Source of the DNA: Alcanivorax sp. S71-1-4
GTDB lineage: Bacteria > Pseudomonadota > Gammaproteobacteria > Pseudomonadales > Alcanivoracaceae
DNA length: 64,000 nucleotides
Assembly: GCF_009846755.1 (NCBI RefSeq)
Contig: NZ_AQOR01000017.1
Coordinates: forward strand, 1-64,000
Direction of reading: 5' to 3'
The notes beneath the pieces were generated by a model. The model searched no databases, was not told the DNA's origin, and saw nothing but the letters and a program-made list of their open reading frames with translations. The position numbers and the translations under genes are program-made. Positions within the stretch are counted from its first letter, which is position 1; each line of letters opens with the position of its first letter. Of the stretch, positions 25,056 through 33,918 are shown piece after piece.

Positions 25056-26156
25056 ATGGCAGGCAACAGCTTCGGCGAACTGTTTCGCATCACCACCTTC
25101 GGCGAAAGCCACGGCCCCGCGCTGGGCGCCATTGTTGACGGCTGCCCGCCAGGGCTGGCACTGAGTGAAGCGGACCTGCAGGGCGAGCTGGACCGGCGCA
25201 AGCCCGGCACCAGCCGCTATACCACCCAGCGCCGTGAGCCGGACCAGGTGAAAATCCTCTCCGGCGTGTTTGAGGGGCGCACCACGGGCTGTCCGATCGG
25301 CCTGCTGATCGAGAACACCGACCAGAAATCCAAGGATTACTCCGACATCGCCGAGACCTTCCGGCCCGGCCATGCCGACTACACTTACACGCAGAAATAC
25401 GGCCTGCGCGATTACCGTGGCGGTGGCCGTTCCTCGGCCCGAGAGACCGCCATGCGTGTCGCCGCCGGCGCCATTGCGCGCAAGTTCCTGGCCGAGCGCC
25501 TGGGGGTGAAAATCTACGGCGGCGTGGTGCAGATCGGCGACGTCCACGCGGAGCAGTTCGACTGGTCGAGCGTCAACGACAACCCGTTCTTCTTTCCGGA
25601 TGCGGCGAAAGTGCCGGCGCTGGAAGCGCTGATCAATGCCCTGCGCAAAGACGGCTCCTCCATTGGTGCCCGCGTCACCGTGTTCGCCGACGGCGTGCCG
25701 GCGGGGTGGGGTGAACCGGTGTTTGACCGGCTGGATGCGGACCTGGCCAAGGCAATGATGAGCATCAACGCCGTCAAGGGCGTGGAAGTCGGTGACGGCT
25801 TTGCGGTGGTTGGGCAGCGCGGTGAACAGCACCGCGACGAAATCACCCCGCAGGGCTTCCTCAGCAATCATGCGGGCGGGGTGCTGGGTGGCATTTCCAG
25901 TGGCCAGACGATTCGCGTCTCCATGGCATTGAAACCCACGTCGAGCATTTTGATTCCTGGCCGTTCGGTGAACCTGGCCGGTGAGCCGGTGGAAGTGGTC
26001 ACCAAAGGCCGTCACGACCCCTGTGTCGGCGTGCGCGCGACACCCATCGCCGAAGCCATGCTGGCGCTGGTGCTGATGGATCACTACCTGCGCCAGCGCG
26101 GGCAGTGCGGTGACGTCGCGCCCCCCATGACGCCGATTCCCGCCGGCGACGCCTGA
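25056..26156 (+). CDS. aroC: chorismate synthase
   Basis: A 366-residue FMN-dependent enzyme converting 5-enolpyruvylshikimate-3-phosphate to chorismate, the last shared step to aromatic amino acids. The signatures G-E-S-H-G-P-A-L-G at about 12-20, the conserved R-P-G-H-A-D-Y-T-Y segment at about 106-114, and [18 protein letters not shown] near 127-144 are all intact. It follows prmB by 52 bp, the usual gammaproteobacterial arrangement. Confidence 0.97.
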   Translation: MAGNSFGELFRITTFGESHGPALGAIVDGCPPGLALSEADLQGELDRRKPGTSRYTTQRREPDQVKILSGVFEGRTTGCPIGLLIENTDQKSKDYSDIAETFRPGHADYTYTQKYGLRDYRGGGRSSARETAMRVAAGAIARKFLAERLGVKIYGGVVQIGDVHAEQFDWSSVNDNPFFFPDAAKVPALEALINALRKDGSSIGARVTVFADGVPAGWGEPVFDRLDADLAKAMMSINAVKGVEVGDGFAVVGQRGEQHRDEITPQGFLSNHAGGVLGGISSGQTIRVSMALKPTSSILIPGRSVNLAGEPVEVVTKGRHDPCVGVRATPIAEAMLALVLMDHYLRQRGQCGDVAPPMTPIPAGDA

Positions 26157-26170
26157 CGCCACCATTCCAC

Positions 26171-26192
26171 CGCGCCGGTGCTGACCGGCGCG
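26171..26192 (+). other. intercistronic hairpin between aroC and the MFS gene
   Basis: CGCGCCGGT-GCTG-ACCGGCGCG is a perfect 9-bp stem with a 4-base loop. No T tract follows. Its right arm touches the GAGGT ribosome-binding site at 26192-26196 of the MFS transporter gene, so it could dampen translation or protect the aroC mRNA end. Confidence 0.5.
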
Positions 26193-26203
26193 AGGTGCAG
26201 ACG

Positions 26204-27346
26204 ATGCCTTATTACTGGCGGCTGTCCGGTTTCTATCTGTGCTATTTCTCGGTGCTGGGCACGCTGGTGCCTTACTGGGGCCTGTATTTGCAGGGCGAGG
26301 GATTTTCCGCCGCGCAGATTGGCCTGCTCATGGCCGTTCCCCAGATCACCAAGCTGGGCGCGCCAAATCTGTGGGGCTGGCTGGCAGACCGCACCGGCCA
26401 GCGCCTGCGGGTGATACGCGGCGGTAACCTGGCGGCCGCGCTGGTGTTCATCAGCGTGTTCTTCGTCGACGGTTTCTGGGCCATGCTCGCGGTGCTGGCT
26501 GGCTTCAGTTTTTTCTGGAACGCGGTGCTGGCGCAGTTCGAGGTGGTGACGCTGAACCTGCTGGGCGACCGCAGCCATCGCTATGCACTGGTGCGCCTGT
26601 GGGGGTCGGTGGGTTTCATCATCGCGGTGTTGTGGCTCGGTGCCGCGCTCGATCATCTGCCGGTCACGCTGGTGCCCTGGACGCTGCTGGTGCTGCTCTG
26701 GGTGCTGTGGCTGTGTACCCTGGCCATTCCCTCGCTGCCGGCACGCCGTCCGCAAAAAGCCCGCACCAGTCTGCTGGCGATGCTGCGCCGCCGGGATGTG
26801 CAGGTGTTTCTGGCCTGCGCTTTCCTGATGCAGTTTTCCCACGGTCCTTATTACACCTTCTACACCATTTACCTGGATGAGCTCGGCATCAGCCGTGGGC
26901 AGGCCGGCATGCTGTGGGCGCTGGGCGTGCTGGCCGAAGTGCTGTTGTTTCTGGTGATGCCGCGTCTGCTGACCGGCTTCTCCCTGCGCAGCCTGCTGGT
27001 CGTCAGTTTGCTGTTGGCAGCCTTGCGCTGGTTACTGATCGGCACACTGGCCGAGCAGATGGCGGTGCTGGTGTTCGCGCAACTGCTGCACGCCGCCAGC
27101 TTCGGCAGTTTTCATGCGACGGCCATTGCCTGGGTGCACCGGCACTTCGGCGGCGAACACGCCGGGCAGGGGCAGGCGCTGTACGCCAGCTTCGGTTTCG
27201 GTGCCGGCTGGGCGGTGGGGGCGTCGTTGTCCGGCCTGATGTGGGAGCGGCTCGGGGCCGACAGTTACCTGATTGCTGCGGGCGCGGCATTGCTCGGCGC
27301 GGTGCTGGCATTGAAGGCGCTGCACAGTCCCGTCGTGCCGAACTGA
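26204..27346 (+). CDS. MFS transporter (HcaT/PPP-type)
   Basis: A 380-residue inner-membrane protein with about 12 hydrophobic helices. The N-terminal W-R-L-S-G-F-Y-L-C-Y-F-S-V-L-G and the P-Y-W-G-L-Y-L segment match the 3-phenylpropionate-transporter-like branch of the major facilitator superfamily. The loop G-W-L-A-D-R-T-G-Q-R is the usual cytoplasmic signature. ATG 26204 is preferred over GTG 26195 because GAGGT lies at proper spacing upstream. Substrate is not predictable. It lies 47 bp after aroC, separated by the hairpin at 26171. Confidence 0.88.
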   Translation: MPYYWRLSGFYLCYFSVLGTLVPYWGLYLQGEGFSAAQIGLLMAVPQITKLGAPNLWGWLADRTGQRLRVIRGGNLAAALVFISVFFVDGFWAMLAVLAGFSFFWNAVLAQFEVVTLNLLGDRSHRYALVRLWGSVGFIIAVLWLGAALDHLPVTLVPWTLLVLLWVLWLCTLAIPSLPARRPQKARTSLLAMLRRRDVQVFLACAFLMQFSHGPYYTFYTIYLDELGISRGQAGMLWALGVLAEVLLFLVMPRLLTGFSLRSLLVVSLLLAALRWLLIGTLAEQMAVLVFAQLLHAASFGSFHATAIAWVHRHFGGEHAGQGQALYASFGFGAGWAVGASLSGLMWERLGADSYLIAAGAALLGAVLALKALHSPVVPN

Positions 27347-27507
27347 ACGTCTGTCGGCGGGCTGTGCGCCAGATCCTCCCGCGAAGCGCTGAACCGGGTA
27401 CCATGAGGCGCGACGTAACAGGGTGTTGAAAGAGCCTCTTTGAAACTTTTCAAGCTTCATTCAGCCGTCGGCGCCGCGAATAATCTGATCAATATTCTGG
27501 GGGAATC

Positions 27508-29301
27508 ATGAGACGCAAGGGAGTGCTGGGCGTGATCGCCCTGCTGGTGGTCTGTATCGCCGGCTATCTGCTGATGCAACGGGCCGTGGAGCAACGCTAC
27601 CGCGCCTACCTCGCCAAAAGTGCTGAACAGCTCGCCGACGTCGGGCTGAGCTGGCGCCTCGACAGTTACCAACACCGTCCTTTCGGTGCCAGGGCGGTCT
27701 ACAGCCTGACCACGGCCGAACCCATCGAGGGCTTTGAGTGGCTTGACCGGCTGCGCTTTGAAAGCCTGCTGCATTTCGGTCCGCTGGTGCGTCTTGATGG
27801 CCAGTGGCGCGTTGGGTTGCTCGGTGCACGCGATACCCTGCTGGTGGATGCCCTCGGTGGTGAAGCCACGGCCATGGCGAGGACATTGTTCGGCGACCGT
27901 TCGCCGCTGGAAGGCGAGGCACTGATCGGTTTCGATGACCGCGTCGACTACGTGCTGCGCATCAATCCGGTGGCGTTCGCAGAAGGCGACGACGTAGTGC
28001 GCTTCGCCGGGCTGACGATGCGTGGCGACACGGACATGCAGACGCTGACAGGAAGCGCCTATCTCAGCGGCGGCAAGACGCACATCGATTATCGCGGAAC
28101 GCAATTCTCTCTCTCGAACATCAGCGGCCAGGGCACCTTCCAGGATAGCCTCGGCAATACGCCGTTGGGGGACCTCCTGCTCGTCTTCAGCGATCTGCAT
28201 CTGGCCGCCCCGATGCAGCCGCCGATCCAGATGGACTTGCACCTTCGCCAGCATTCCCGCGTGGAAAAAGGCCTGCTCGACAGCACCCTTGAAATCTGGA
28301 TGGAGCAGCTTCAGTCGCCAGCGCTGGCCGACACACCGCTGGCTTCGCTGGACCGTCTGTATTTTTCGCTCGGCACGCTCGGCCTGGGCGCGGAAGGGCT
28401 GGAAGCGCTCGACCCGATGCTGCGACGCATGCAGACGCTCACTGAAGCCACCGAAGGCGACGACATGCAGGCCGCGATGGAGGCCGCCCAGGCGCTGATG
28501 CCGCTGTTCGAGGACATGCTGCAACTGGTGACCCAGCGCATCCTGCAACCGGGACGTTCCGCGGTCACCGTCTCGTTGCTGGCGAGTGCGCAGGCTCACA
28601 CCCTGGCCAGTGTGCAGGCCCGTGCCGATTATGCCGGGCTGCCGCCGTCGGTGACCTCGCTGCAAGCGCTGGGTGAAGTCTCGCCACAGGGCTGGCTGCG
28701 TGTCGTGGATGTCAATATTGATGCCGAGCTGGACGCGGCGCTGGTTGAGCAGATGCCACCGGCCTGGCGCGAACAGGCTGGCAGCGTACTGCATGAGCGG
28801 GATGACAGGCTGGGCCTGACGCTGACACTGCATGAAGGCGGGTTATGGCTCAATGATGAGGCGCTGCCGGTAGAGCAGACACTGGGCAGCCTCCAGCAAC
28901 TGTTCAAGCGTGATGCTGCCGCCGGAGCGGAGGGCGACGTGGCGATGCAGTTCGGTGAGGCCAGCTCTGCCATCTCGCTGGACATCGAAGGCTATTTCTA
29001 CGAAGACGGGCGCCTGCCGCCGCGTCGCGAAGCGCAAAGCGTGGTGCAGACGTTCGCGGCCGATCATGCATTGTCCGTGCGTCTGGGTCAGTACGATGCA
29101 GCGCGCGGCCTGCTTGAACTGGCGCTTCTGGACGAAGGCAGCGAGGTGCTGACATTGCGGATGCAGGCCCGTTTCCCCGGCGAGCAGGATGACGGCTTGG
29201 TCTACTGGCAATGCCACTACATGACCCTGGACGAAAGCCGGTATGCGCTCTGGTACGTACAGAACTGCGAGACGCTGACGCCAGTGGCTGCGTTTGACTG
29301 A
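27508..29301 (+). CDS. DUF945 (YdgA-like) family protein
   Basis: A 597-residue protein with an N-terminal signal anchor (about 4-22) followed by a large, beta-rich periplasmic region, the organisation of the YdgA/DUF945 family. It contains repeated strand-turn segments such as L-R-F-E-S-L-L-H-F-G-P-L-V and alternating amphipathic strands to the end. A clean GGGGGAA ribosome-binding site precedes the ATG. The family is widespread in gammaproteobacteria; its role is unclear, with links to envelope biology. A terminator-like hairpin follows. Confidence 0.8.
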   Translation: MRRKGVLGVIALLVVCIAGYLLMQRAVEQRYRAYLAKSAEQLADVGLSWRLDSYQHRPFGARAVYSLTTAEPIEGFEWLDRLRFESLLHFGPLVRLDGQWRVGLLGARDTLLVDALGGEATAMARTLFGDRSPLEGEALIGFDDRVDYVLRINPVAFAEGDDVVRFAGLTMRGDTDMQTLTGSAYLSGGKTHIDYRGTQFSLSNISGQGTFQDSLGNTPLGDLLLVFSDLHLAAPMQPPIQMDLHLRQHSRVEKGLLDSTLEIWMEQLQSPALADTPLASLDRLYFSLGTLGLGAEGLEALDPMLRRMQTLTEATEGDDMQAAMEAAQALMPLFEDMLQLVTQRILQPGRSAVTVSLLASAQAHTLASVQARADYAGLPPSVTSLQALGEVSPQGWLRVVDVNIDAELDAALVEQMPPAWREQAGSVLHERDDRLGLTLTLHEGGLWLNDEALPVEQTLGSLQQLFKRDAAAGAEGDVAMQFGEASSAISLDIEGYFYEDGRLPPRREAQSVVQTFAADHALSVRLGQYDAARGLLELALLDEGSEVLTLRMQARFPGEQDDGLVYWQCHYMTLDESRYALWYVQNCETLTPVAAFD

Positions 29302-29360
29302 TCAGCGTTTGAGTGACGGCAAAGGTGGGCACTGGAAACCAATCGCTTGCTGCGCCTGAT

Positions 29361-29405
29361 TGTGCTGACAGTTTAATCAGGCTGTCAGCACAGGCTGTTT
29401 TTCAG
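29361..29405 (+). terminator. terminator-like double hairpin after the DUF945 gene
   Basis: TGTGCTGACAG (29361-29371) and CTGTCAGCACA (29382-29392) form a perfect 11-bp stem. GGCTG and five T follow. A second short dyad, CAGGCTG / CAGCCTG (29391-29397 and 29406-29412), overlaps its base and runs to the stop codon of the convergent phospholipase-D-family gene. Confidence 0.65.
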
Positions 29406-29412
29406 CAGCCTG
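29388..29412. repeat. dispersed 25-bp repeat, copy 1
   Basis: This 25-base segment matches 49142-49166 at 21 of 25 positions. Both copies are intergenic, just before or between genes. A weaker inverted relative begins at 27419 upstream of the DUF945 gene. Confidence 0.5.
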
Positions 29413-30639
29413 TTAATGTTTTTCCACCCGGTTTGCGGTAGCGGTATTCCAGAATGCCTTGAGCTGACGGATCAGCCGCGTGCCGAACCAGTACCAGAAT
29501 GTTGCCCGCCAGCGTTGCCAGGGATGGCGACGCAGCCAGCGATGCGGCACCACCGGCTGGCTATCCTGCGCCAGGGACTGCTGCAGTGCGCGCAATTGAT
29601 GACAGAAATCACTGTCGATGATTTCCACATTGGCTTCCAGATTCCAGCTGCTGTTCCAGCGGTCATAATTGAACGAACCCAGCGTGCACCAGTCATCCAC
29701 CCGGGCGGCTTTCAGGTGCAGGAAGCGCGGCTGGTATTCCTCGATGTGCACGCCGGCCAGCAGCAGCCGCTGGTAGAGGTGGTGCCCGGCGTAACGCAGC
29801 ACCGGATGGTCGGTGTTGCGGCCGGGCACGGTCAGGCGGACGTCAACGCCGCGCCGTGCCGCGAACAGCAATGCCTTGTACAGTGACCGTGGTGGCAGGA
29901 AATAGGGCGTGCACAGCCAAACCTCGCGCTGTGCGCGCAGCACGTGGTGCACGAACGCCCGCAGCACAGGATTGTTGCGGCCACCGCGTGCGGCACGCAC
30001 CCTTGCCCAGCCGTCGCAGCGGCCGGCTTCATTGGCGTGCGGTGGCGGGTATTTCTGCAGGCGCCAGCGCAGGGCATCGGTGATCGGGCCACGGCCGGCC
30101 AGTGCCCAGGCCTGTTCGAACAGTGCGGCGAAATCGGTGACCACCGGCCCGTGGCAGCCGACCATTGCATCGAACCAGGCCTCGTCACCGAAAATGCGCG
30201 GGTCGCTTTCATCATTCAGGCAGAAGCCGCCGACCCAGGCGCGCCGGCCATCCACCAGCACCAGTTTGCGATGGTCGCGCACCAGCGCGGCCAGCGGCCG
30301 CGCCCATTGCAGACGGTTGAAGCGGCGCACGGTGATGCCGGCCTGTTGCAGGCGATGCCAGTCCTCGACGGCCAGTTCGCGGCAGCCAATATCGTCGAGC
30401 AGCATGCGCACCCGCACGCCGCGGGCGACACACGCGGTGAGCACGCGCAGCCATTCGTCAAACAGTGCGCCGGAGGCGCACAGGTACATTTCGATGTGGA
30501 CGGTCTGGGTGGCACCTTGCAGGGCGGTGCGAATCGCCGGCAGAAAACGCAGGCCGCCGGCCAGCAAGGTCAGCCGGCATTCGTCGCGCCAGGGCCAGGC
30601 GAGCTGCGCGGTGGGGGGCGGGTGCAGAGGACGGGGCAT
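29413..30639 (-). CDS. phospholipase D-family protein (cardiolipin synthase B-like)
   Basis: A 408-residue protein with two HKD catalytic motifs: D-H-R-K-L-V-L-V-D in the first half and H-L-K-A-A-R-V-D in the second (H-x-K-x4-D). The G-S-F-N-Y-D motif and the W-x-L-E-A-N context after the second HKD are typical of ClsB-type cardiolipin synthases. There is no N-terminal membrane helix; the C terminus is Trp/Arg-rich and may associate with the membrane. It is the last gene of a set fghA - PLD - PLD, 6 bp after its paralogue. Confidence 0.85.
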   Translation of the reverse strand: MPRPLHPPPTAQLAWPWRDECRLTLLAGGLRFLPAIRTALQGATQTVHIEMYLCASGALFDEWLRVLTACVARGVRVRMLLDDIGCRELAVEDWHRLQQAGITVRRFNRLQWARPLAALVRDHRKLVLVDGRRAWVGGFCLNDESDPRIFGDEAWFDAMVGCHGPVVTDFAALFEQAWALAGRGPITDALRWRLQKYPPPHANEAGRCDGWARVRAARGGRNNPVLRAFVHHVLRAQREVWLCTPYFLPPRSLYKALLFAARRGVDVRLTVPGRNTDHPVLRYAGHHLYQRLLLAGVHIEEYQPRFLHLKAARVDDWCTLGSFNYDRWNSSWNLEANVEIIDSDFCHQLRALQQSLAQDSQPVVPHRWLRRHPWQRWRATFWYWFGTRLIRQLKAFWNTATANRVEKH

Positions 30640-30645
30640 GGCCGG

Positions 30646-31830
30646 TCACCGCAGGGCATGCAGGGCGCGCAACAGGCGCGTGCCGAACCAGAACATCAGG
30701 CTTTCGCGCAGGCGTGCCACCAGCCCGCGCCGGCGCCAGTGTGCGTAGTCCATCGCACGGCATTCCTGTTGCAGTTGCTCACGCAACGCATCCAGTTCGC
30801 TGCACAGGCGGTCGTCCTGCCATTCCACATTGGCTTCCAGATTCCAGCTACTGTTCCAGCGGTCGTAATTGAACGAGCCGAGCGTGCACCAGCCGTCCAC
30901 CCGCACCGCCTTGAGGTGGATAAAGCAGGGCTGGAATTCGTGGATTTCCACACCGGCGCGCAACAGGCGCCCGTACAGATGCTGGCCTGCGAAACGGATG
31001 ATCGGGTGATCGGTACAGGGGCCGCACACCAGCAGCCGCACCGTGACGCCGCGCCGCGCCGCGCGCTGCAGTGCTTTGTACAGCGGGCGTGGTGGCAGGA
31101 AATAGGGCGTGCACAGCCACACCTGTTCGCGGGCACGGCCGATGCGGCGAATGACACTGCGCAGCAGCGGATTGCGCCGGCCGCCCCGGGCGGCGGTCAG
31201 GCGTGCTGCAGGCGTCGATGCCGGTGCCTCGTCGCGGCTGTGTGTCACGTCGTGATGCAGCCGCCAGCGCAACGCGCCGCGCAGCGCCCCCGCGTCGGCC
31301 AGCGCCCAGGCCTGCTCGAACAATGCCTGCGCATCGCCGGCGACCGGGCCGTCGCTGCAAACCATCAGGTCACGCCAGGCCTGGTTGCCGCTGTGGTGCG
31401 CAGAATAGTTATCGTCCAGGCCCATGCCGCCGGTCCAGACATATTCGCCGTCGATAATGATGATTTTTCGATGGTCGCGAATCAGGGCGTTGACCGGGTG
31501 CCCGAACCGCAGTGGATTGAACCAGCGCAAGGTCACCCGGCTCCGGTCGAGGCGTTCGCGGTCGCGCTGGTTCAGGCCGTGGCTGCCGACATCGTCCAGC
31601 AACATGCGGACCTGGACGCCGCGCGCGGCGGCGTCATCCAGCACCTGCAGCCAGTCTTCGAACAGCGCGCCGCTGCTGCACAGGTACAGCTCGATGTCTA
31701 TGCTGTGGCGCGCCGCGTCAAGCTGTGCGCGAATGGCGGCGAGGAAATCGTCCCCCCCTGGCACCAGGCGGGCCTGGCCCTCTGTGCGCCAGGGCCAGCT
31801 CAGGCGGGCAGGGGGCGTGTGTCGCGTCAT
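30646..31830 (-). CDS. phospholipase D-family protein, tandem paralogue
   Basis: A 394-residue paralogue of the next gene. Shared blocks include the first HKD (D-H-R-K-I-I-I-I-D), the V-W-L-C-T-P-Y-F-L-P-P-R segment, the second HKD (H-L-K-A-V-R-V-D) and the G-S-F-N-Y-D-R-W-N-S-S-W tail motif. It most likely arose by tandem duplication. Its start overlaps the stop of fghA by 4 bp, so translation is coupled to a formaldehyde-detoxification enzyme. Likely role is phosphatidyl transfer or head-group exchange in membrane lipids; whether both copies are active cannot be judged beyond intact motifs. Confidence 0.85.
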   Translation of the reverse strand: MTRHTPPARLSWPWRTEGQARLVPGGDDFLAAIRAQLDAARHSIDIELYLCSSGALFEDWLQVLDDAAARGVQVRMLLDDVGSHGLNQRDRERLDRSRVTLRWFNPLRFGHPVNALIRDHRKIIIIDGEYVWTGGMGLDDNYSAHHSGNQAWRDLMVCSDGPVAGDAQALFEQAWALADAGALRGALRWRLHHDVTHSRDEAPASTPAARLTAARGGRRNPLLRSVIRRIGRAREQVWLCTPYFLPPRPLYKALQRAARRGVTVRLLVCGPCTDHPIIRFAGQHLYGRLLRAGVEIHEFQPCFIHLKAVRVDGWCTLGSFNYDRWNSSWNLEANVEWQDDRLCSELDALREQLQQECRAMDYAHWRRRGLVARLRESLMFWFGTRLLRALHALR

Positions 31831-32702
31831 GCGTCGGCGTCGTCCGGCACGAGGCCCAGGTGGCGGGCGTGGTAGCGCAGGTGATCGTCGATGAAGCTGG
31901 CGATGAAAAAGTAGCTGTGGTCATAGTGCGCGTGGCGGCGCAGGTGCAGGGTATGGCCCTGTTCGTGACATACCGCTTCCAGCCGCTCGGGGCGCAGTTG
32001 CTCGGCGAGGAAATTGTCGGCCAGGCCCTGGTCCACGAACAGCGGTTGCCTGGACACGCCCGAGGCCACCAGTGCGCAGGTATCCCAGGCCTGCCAGCCG
32101 CTGCGGTCCTCACCCAGATAACCGCCGAGCGCCTTGATACCCCAGGGGCAGTCCATCGGGTTGACGATCGGAGCGAAGGCGGAGACCGAATCAAAGCGGC
32201 CCGGATTCTTCAGCGCACACACCAGCGCCCCGTGGCCCCCCATGGAGTGGCCGCTGATGGCCTCACGGCCGTTGACCGGGAAATGGGCCTGAATCAGCGC
32301 CGGCAGTTCGGTGGTCACGTAGTCGTACATACGGTAATGCGATGCCCAGGGGGCCTCGGTGGCATTCACGTAGAACCCCGCACCGGAGCCGAAATCGTAG
32401 CTGTCGTGTTCGCCGGGCAGGTCGGTGCCGCGCGGGCTGGTGTCCGGGCAGACGATGGCCATGCCCAGCCGTGCAGCCAACCGCTGGGCGCCGGCCTTGG
32501 TGACAAAATTCTCGTCGGTGCAGGTCAGCCCGGACAGCCACCACAGCACGGGTACCGTGCCTTTTTCGGCCTGCGGCGGCAGGTAGATGGCAAAGATCAT
32601 GTCGCAGTTGAGCACCTCTGAACGGTGCCTGTAGCGTCGTTGCCAGCCGCCGAAACAATGGTTCTGGCTGAGCAGTTCCGGGCCGGTCTGATTGCTGTGC
32701 AT
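31827..32702 (-). CDS. fghA: S-formylglutathione hydrolase
   Basis: A 291-residue esterase-D family alpha/beta hydrolase that hydrolyses S-formylglutathione to glutathione and formate in formaldehyde detoxification. The family segments L-T-C-T-D-E-N-F, P-D-T-S-P-R-G and nucleophile motif G-H-S-M-G-G-H-G-A are present, and the Asp/His pair appears in the C-terminal third (D-H-S-Y-F-F-I-A-S-F-I). GGAGGGG precedes the start. The usual partner, glutathione-dependent formaldehyde dehydrogenase, is not in the window; instead it leads an operon with two phospholipase-D-family genes. Confidence 0.95.
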   Translation of the reverse strand: MHSNQTGPELLSQNHCFGGWQRRYRHRSEVLNCDMIFAIYLPPQAEKGTVPVLWWLSGLTCTDENFVTKAGAQRLAARLGMAIVCPDTSPRGTDLPGEHDSYDFGSGAGFYVNATEAPWASHYRMYDYVTTELPALIQAHFPVNGREAISGHSMGGHGALVCALKNPGRFDSVSAFAPIVNPMDCPWGIKALGGYLGEDRSGWQAWDTCALVASGVSRQPLFVDQGLADNFLAEQLRPERLEAVCHEQGHTLHLRRHAHYDHSYFFIASFIDDHLRYHARHLGLVPDDADA

Positions 32703-32783
32703 GAGTCCCCTCCGTCAATGCGCCTGAGCATGGCGCGTGGCGCGTTGCCCTGTCGAGCATGGCGGCGCCGGTTTATACAATGA

Positions 32784-33659
32784 TTACATCCTGGCTTCGG
32801 CCTGCAGCACGTCGAGAAAATGCCGCCCGGCGTTGGACAGGCTGCGCGCCGGGTGCATCACAGAGCCGAGTTGCCGCTGTGGCAGCGCCGTGGTCACCGG
32901 CAGGGCCTGCACAGCGCCGTCGAGCATGGTCGCCGGCAGCACGCTCCAGCCGAGGCCGATGGAGACCATCATATAGATGGTCTCCAGGTAGTTGGTGGAC
33001 ATGGAGATATTCAGTGTCAGCCGGTGTTCATCGAACAGATTTTCGACAATGCGCCGGGTAAAGGTGACCGGCGACGGCAGGATGGCGCTGTAGTGGGTGA
33101 GCATGGCCAGTGTGACCTGCTGTTCCTGTGCCAGCGGGTGTTCCGGGGCGGCCATGAACACCAGCGGATCGTCCCAGATCACTGCACTTTTGACGCGTCG
33201 GTCCGGCTCCGGCGGCAGCGTCACCACGCCCAGTTCCAGGTCACCGTGCAGCACGCCTTCCCAGGCTTCTTCGGAATCAATGAAGTGAATGTCCAGTTGC
33301 ACCTGCGGATACTGCCGCGAAAACCGGCGCAGCACCGGCGGCAGCCGGTGCAGGCCGATGTGGTGGCTGGTGCCGATGCGCAGGGTGCCGCTGACGTCGC
33401 CGGACAGGTTGCTGATGGCGCGTACGGTGTCGTCCATGTCGCGCAGAATGCCCCGTGCCCGGGGCAGCAGGGCGCGGCCAGCCTCGGTCAGGTGCACCTG
33501 CCGGCCGATACGGTCAAACAGCCGCGCGCCAAGTTGTTCTTCCAGCAGCGCAATGCGTTTGCTGATGGCCGGCTGGGTCAGGAACAGCGCTTCGGCGGCG
33601 GCAGAAAAGCTGCCGTGTTCGGTGACGGCCAGGAAGGCCTGCAGGCTGTGGGTGTCCAT
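32784..33659 (-). CDS. LysR family transcriptional regulator divergent from leuC
   Basis: A 291-residue LTTR: N-terminal winged helix-turn-helix (A-F-L-A-V-T-E-H-G-S-F-S-A-A-A at about 8-22 and the L-T-Q-P-A-I-S-K-R-I recognition helix at 27-36), then a substrate-binding domain. LysR genes at this position next to leuC are conserved in pseudomonads. No Shine-Dalgarno sequence is evident upstream of the ATG; the 101-bp heptamer inverted repeat begins only 8 bp away. The effector is unknown; a link to leucine or methionine metabolism is suggested only by position. Confidence 0.9.
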   Translation of the reverse strand: MDTHSLQAFLAVTEHGSFSAAAEALFLTQPAISKRIALLEEQLGARLFDRIGRQVHLTEAGRALLPRARGILRDMDDTVRAISNLSGDVSGTLRIGTSHHIGLHRLPPVLRRFSRQYPQVQLDIHFIDSEEAWEGVLHGDLELGVVTLPPEPDRRVKSAVIWDDPLVFMAAPEHPLAQEQQVTLAMLTHYSAILPSPVTFTRRIVENLFDEHRLTLNISMSTNYLETIYMMVSIGLGWSVLPATMLDGAVQALPVTTALPQRQLGSVMHPARSLSNAGRHFLDVLQAEARM

Positions 33660-33667
33660 GGGTCAGG

Positions 33668-33768
33668 AGGTCTGACGTCTGACGTCGGACGTCTGACGCT
33701 TGAAAATACACCCCAGCCCTGGCCGCCTTTCTTTTAGCGTCCGACGTCCGACGTCAGACGTCGGACCT
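33668..33768. repeat. inverted repeat built from tandem 7-bp units
   Basis: Two 32-bp arms (33668-33699 and 33737-33768) are reverse complements at 30 of 32 positions, with a 37-bp spacer. Each arm consists of four head-to-tail heptamers of the form TCNGACG: left TCTGACG, TCTGACG, TCGGACG, TCTGACG; right TCCGACG, TCCGACG, TCAGACG, TCGGACC. It sits directly in front of the LysR gene. I see no second copy in the window. Confidence 0.9.
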
Positions 33769-33809
33769 CCCCCCGCCACTGCCATACCTTCCGACCACAC
33801 CATTGATTC

Positions 33810-33855
33810 ATTCCTCTTGGGAATCCTTAGGATAAATATTATGAATTGGATTTAT
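33810..33855. promoter_or_regulatory. putative LysR operator and AT-rich promoter region of leuC
   Basis: ATTCC-TCTTG-GGAAT (33810-33824) is a perfect dyad of the T-N11-A type bound by LysR regulators. ATCCTTAGGAT (33823-33833) overlaps its edge, and ATAAAT / ATTTAT (33832-33837 and 33850-33855) follow. The stretch is strongly AT-rich compared with its surroundings, as expected for a promoter. The leuC start is at 33919. Confidence 0.5.
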
Positions 33856-33918
33856 GGATGGCAAGCCCGTATCGTGACCTCCTGATAGCGCCCGTGTCCG
33901 GGCAGGGGAGAGCAAGCA

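Noticed and set aside
26171-26192. Terminator between aroC and the MFS gene
   Set aside because: The stem is perfect but no T tract follows and the gap to the next ribosome-binding site is zero, so it is listed as a hairpin only.
33700-33736. Complete transposable element flanked by the heptamer arms
   Set aside because: The 37-bp spacer has no coding capacity and no target-site duplication is evident at the outer ends.
33668-33768. CRISPR-like array between LysR and leuC
   Set aside because: The repeat unit is 7 bp without spacers, arranged as one inverted pair, and there are no cas genes.
33841-33885. Short frame M-N-W-I-Y-G-W-Q-A-R-I-V-T-S before leuC as an attenuator leader peptide
   Set aside because: It contains no leucine codons and no ribosome-binding site, and no terminator/antiterminator pair follows it. 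The AT-rich stretch is better explained as promoter and operator DNA.
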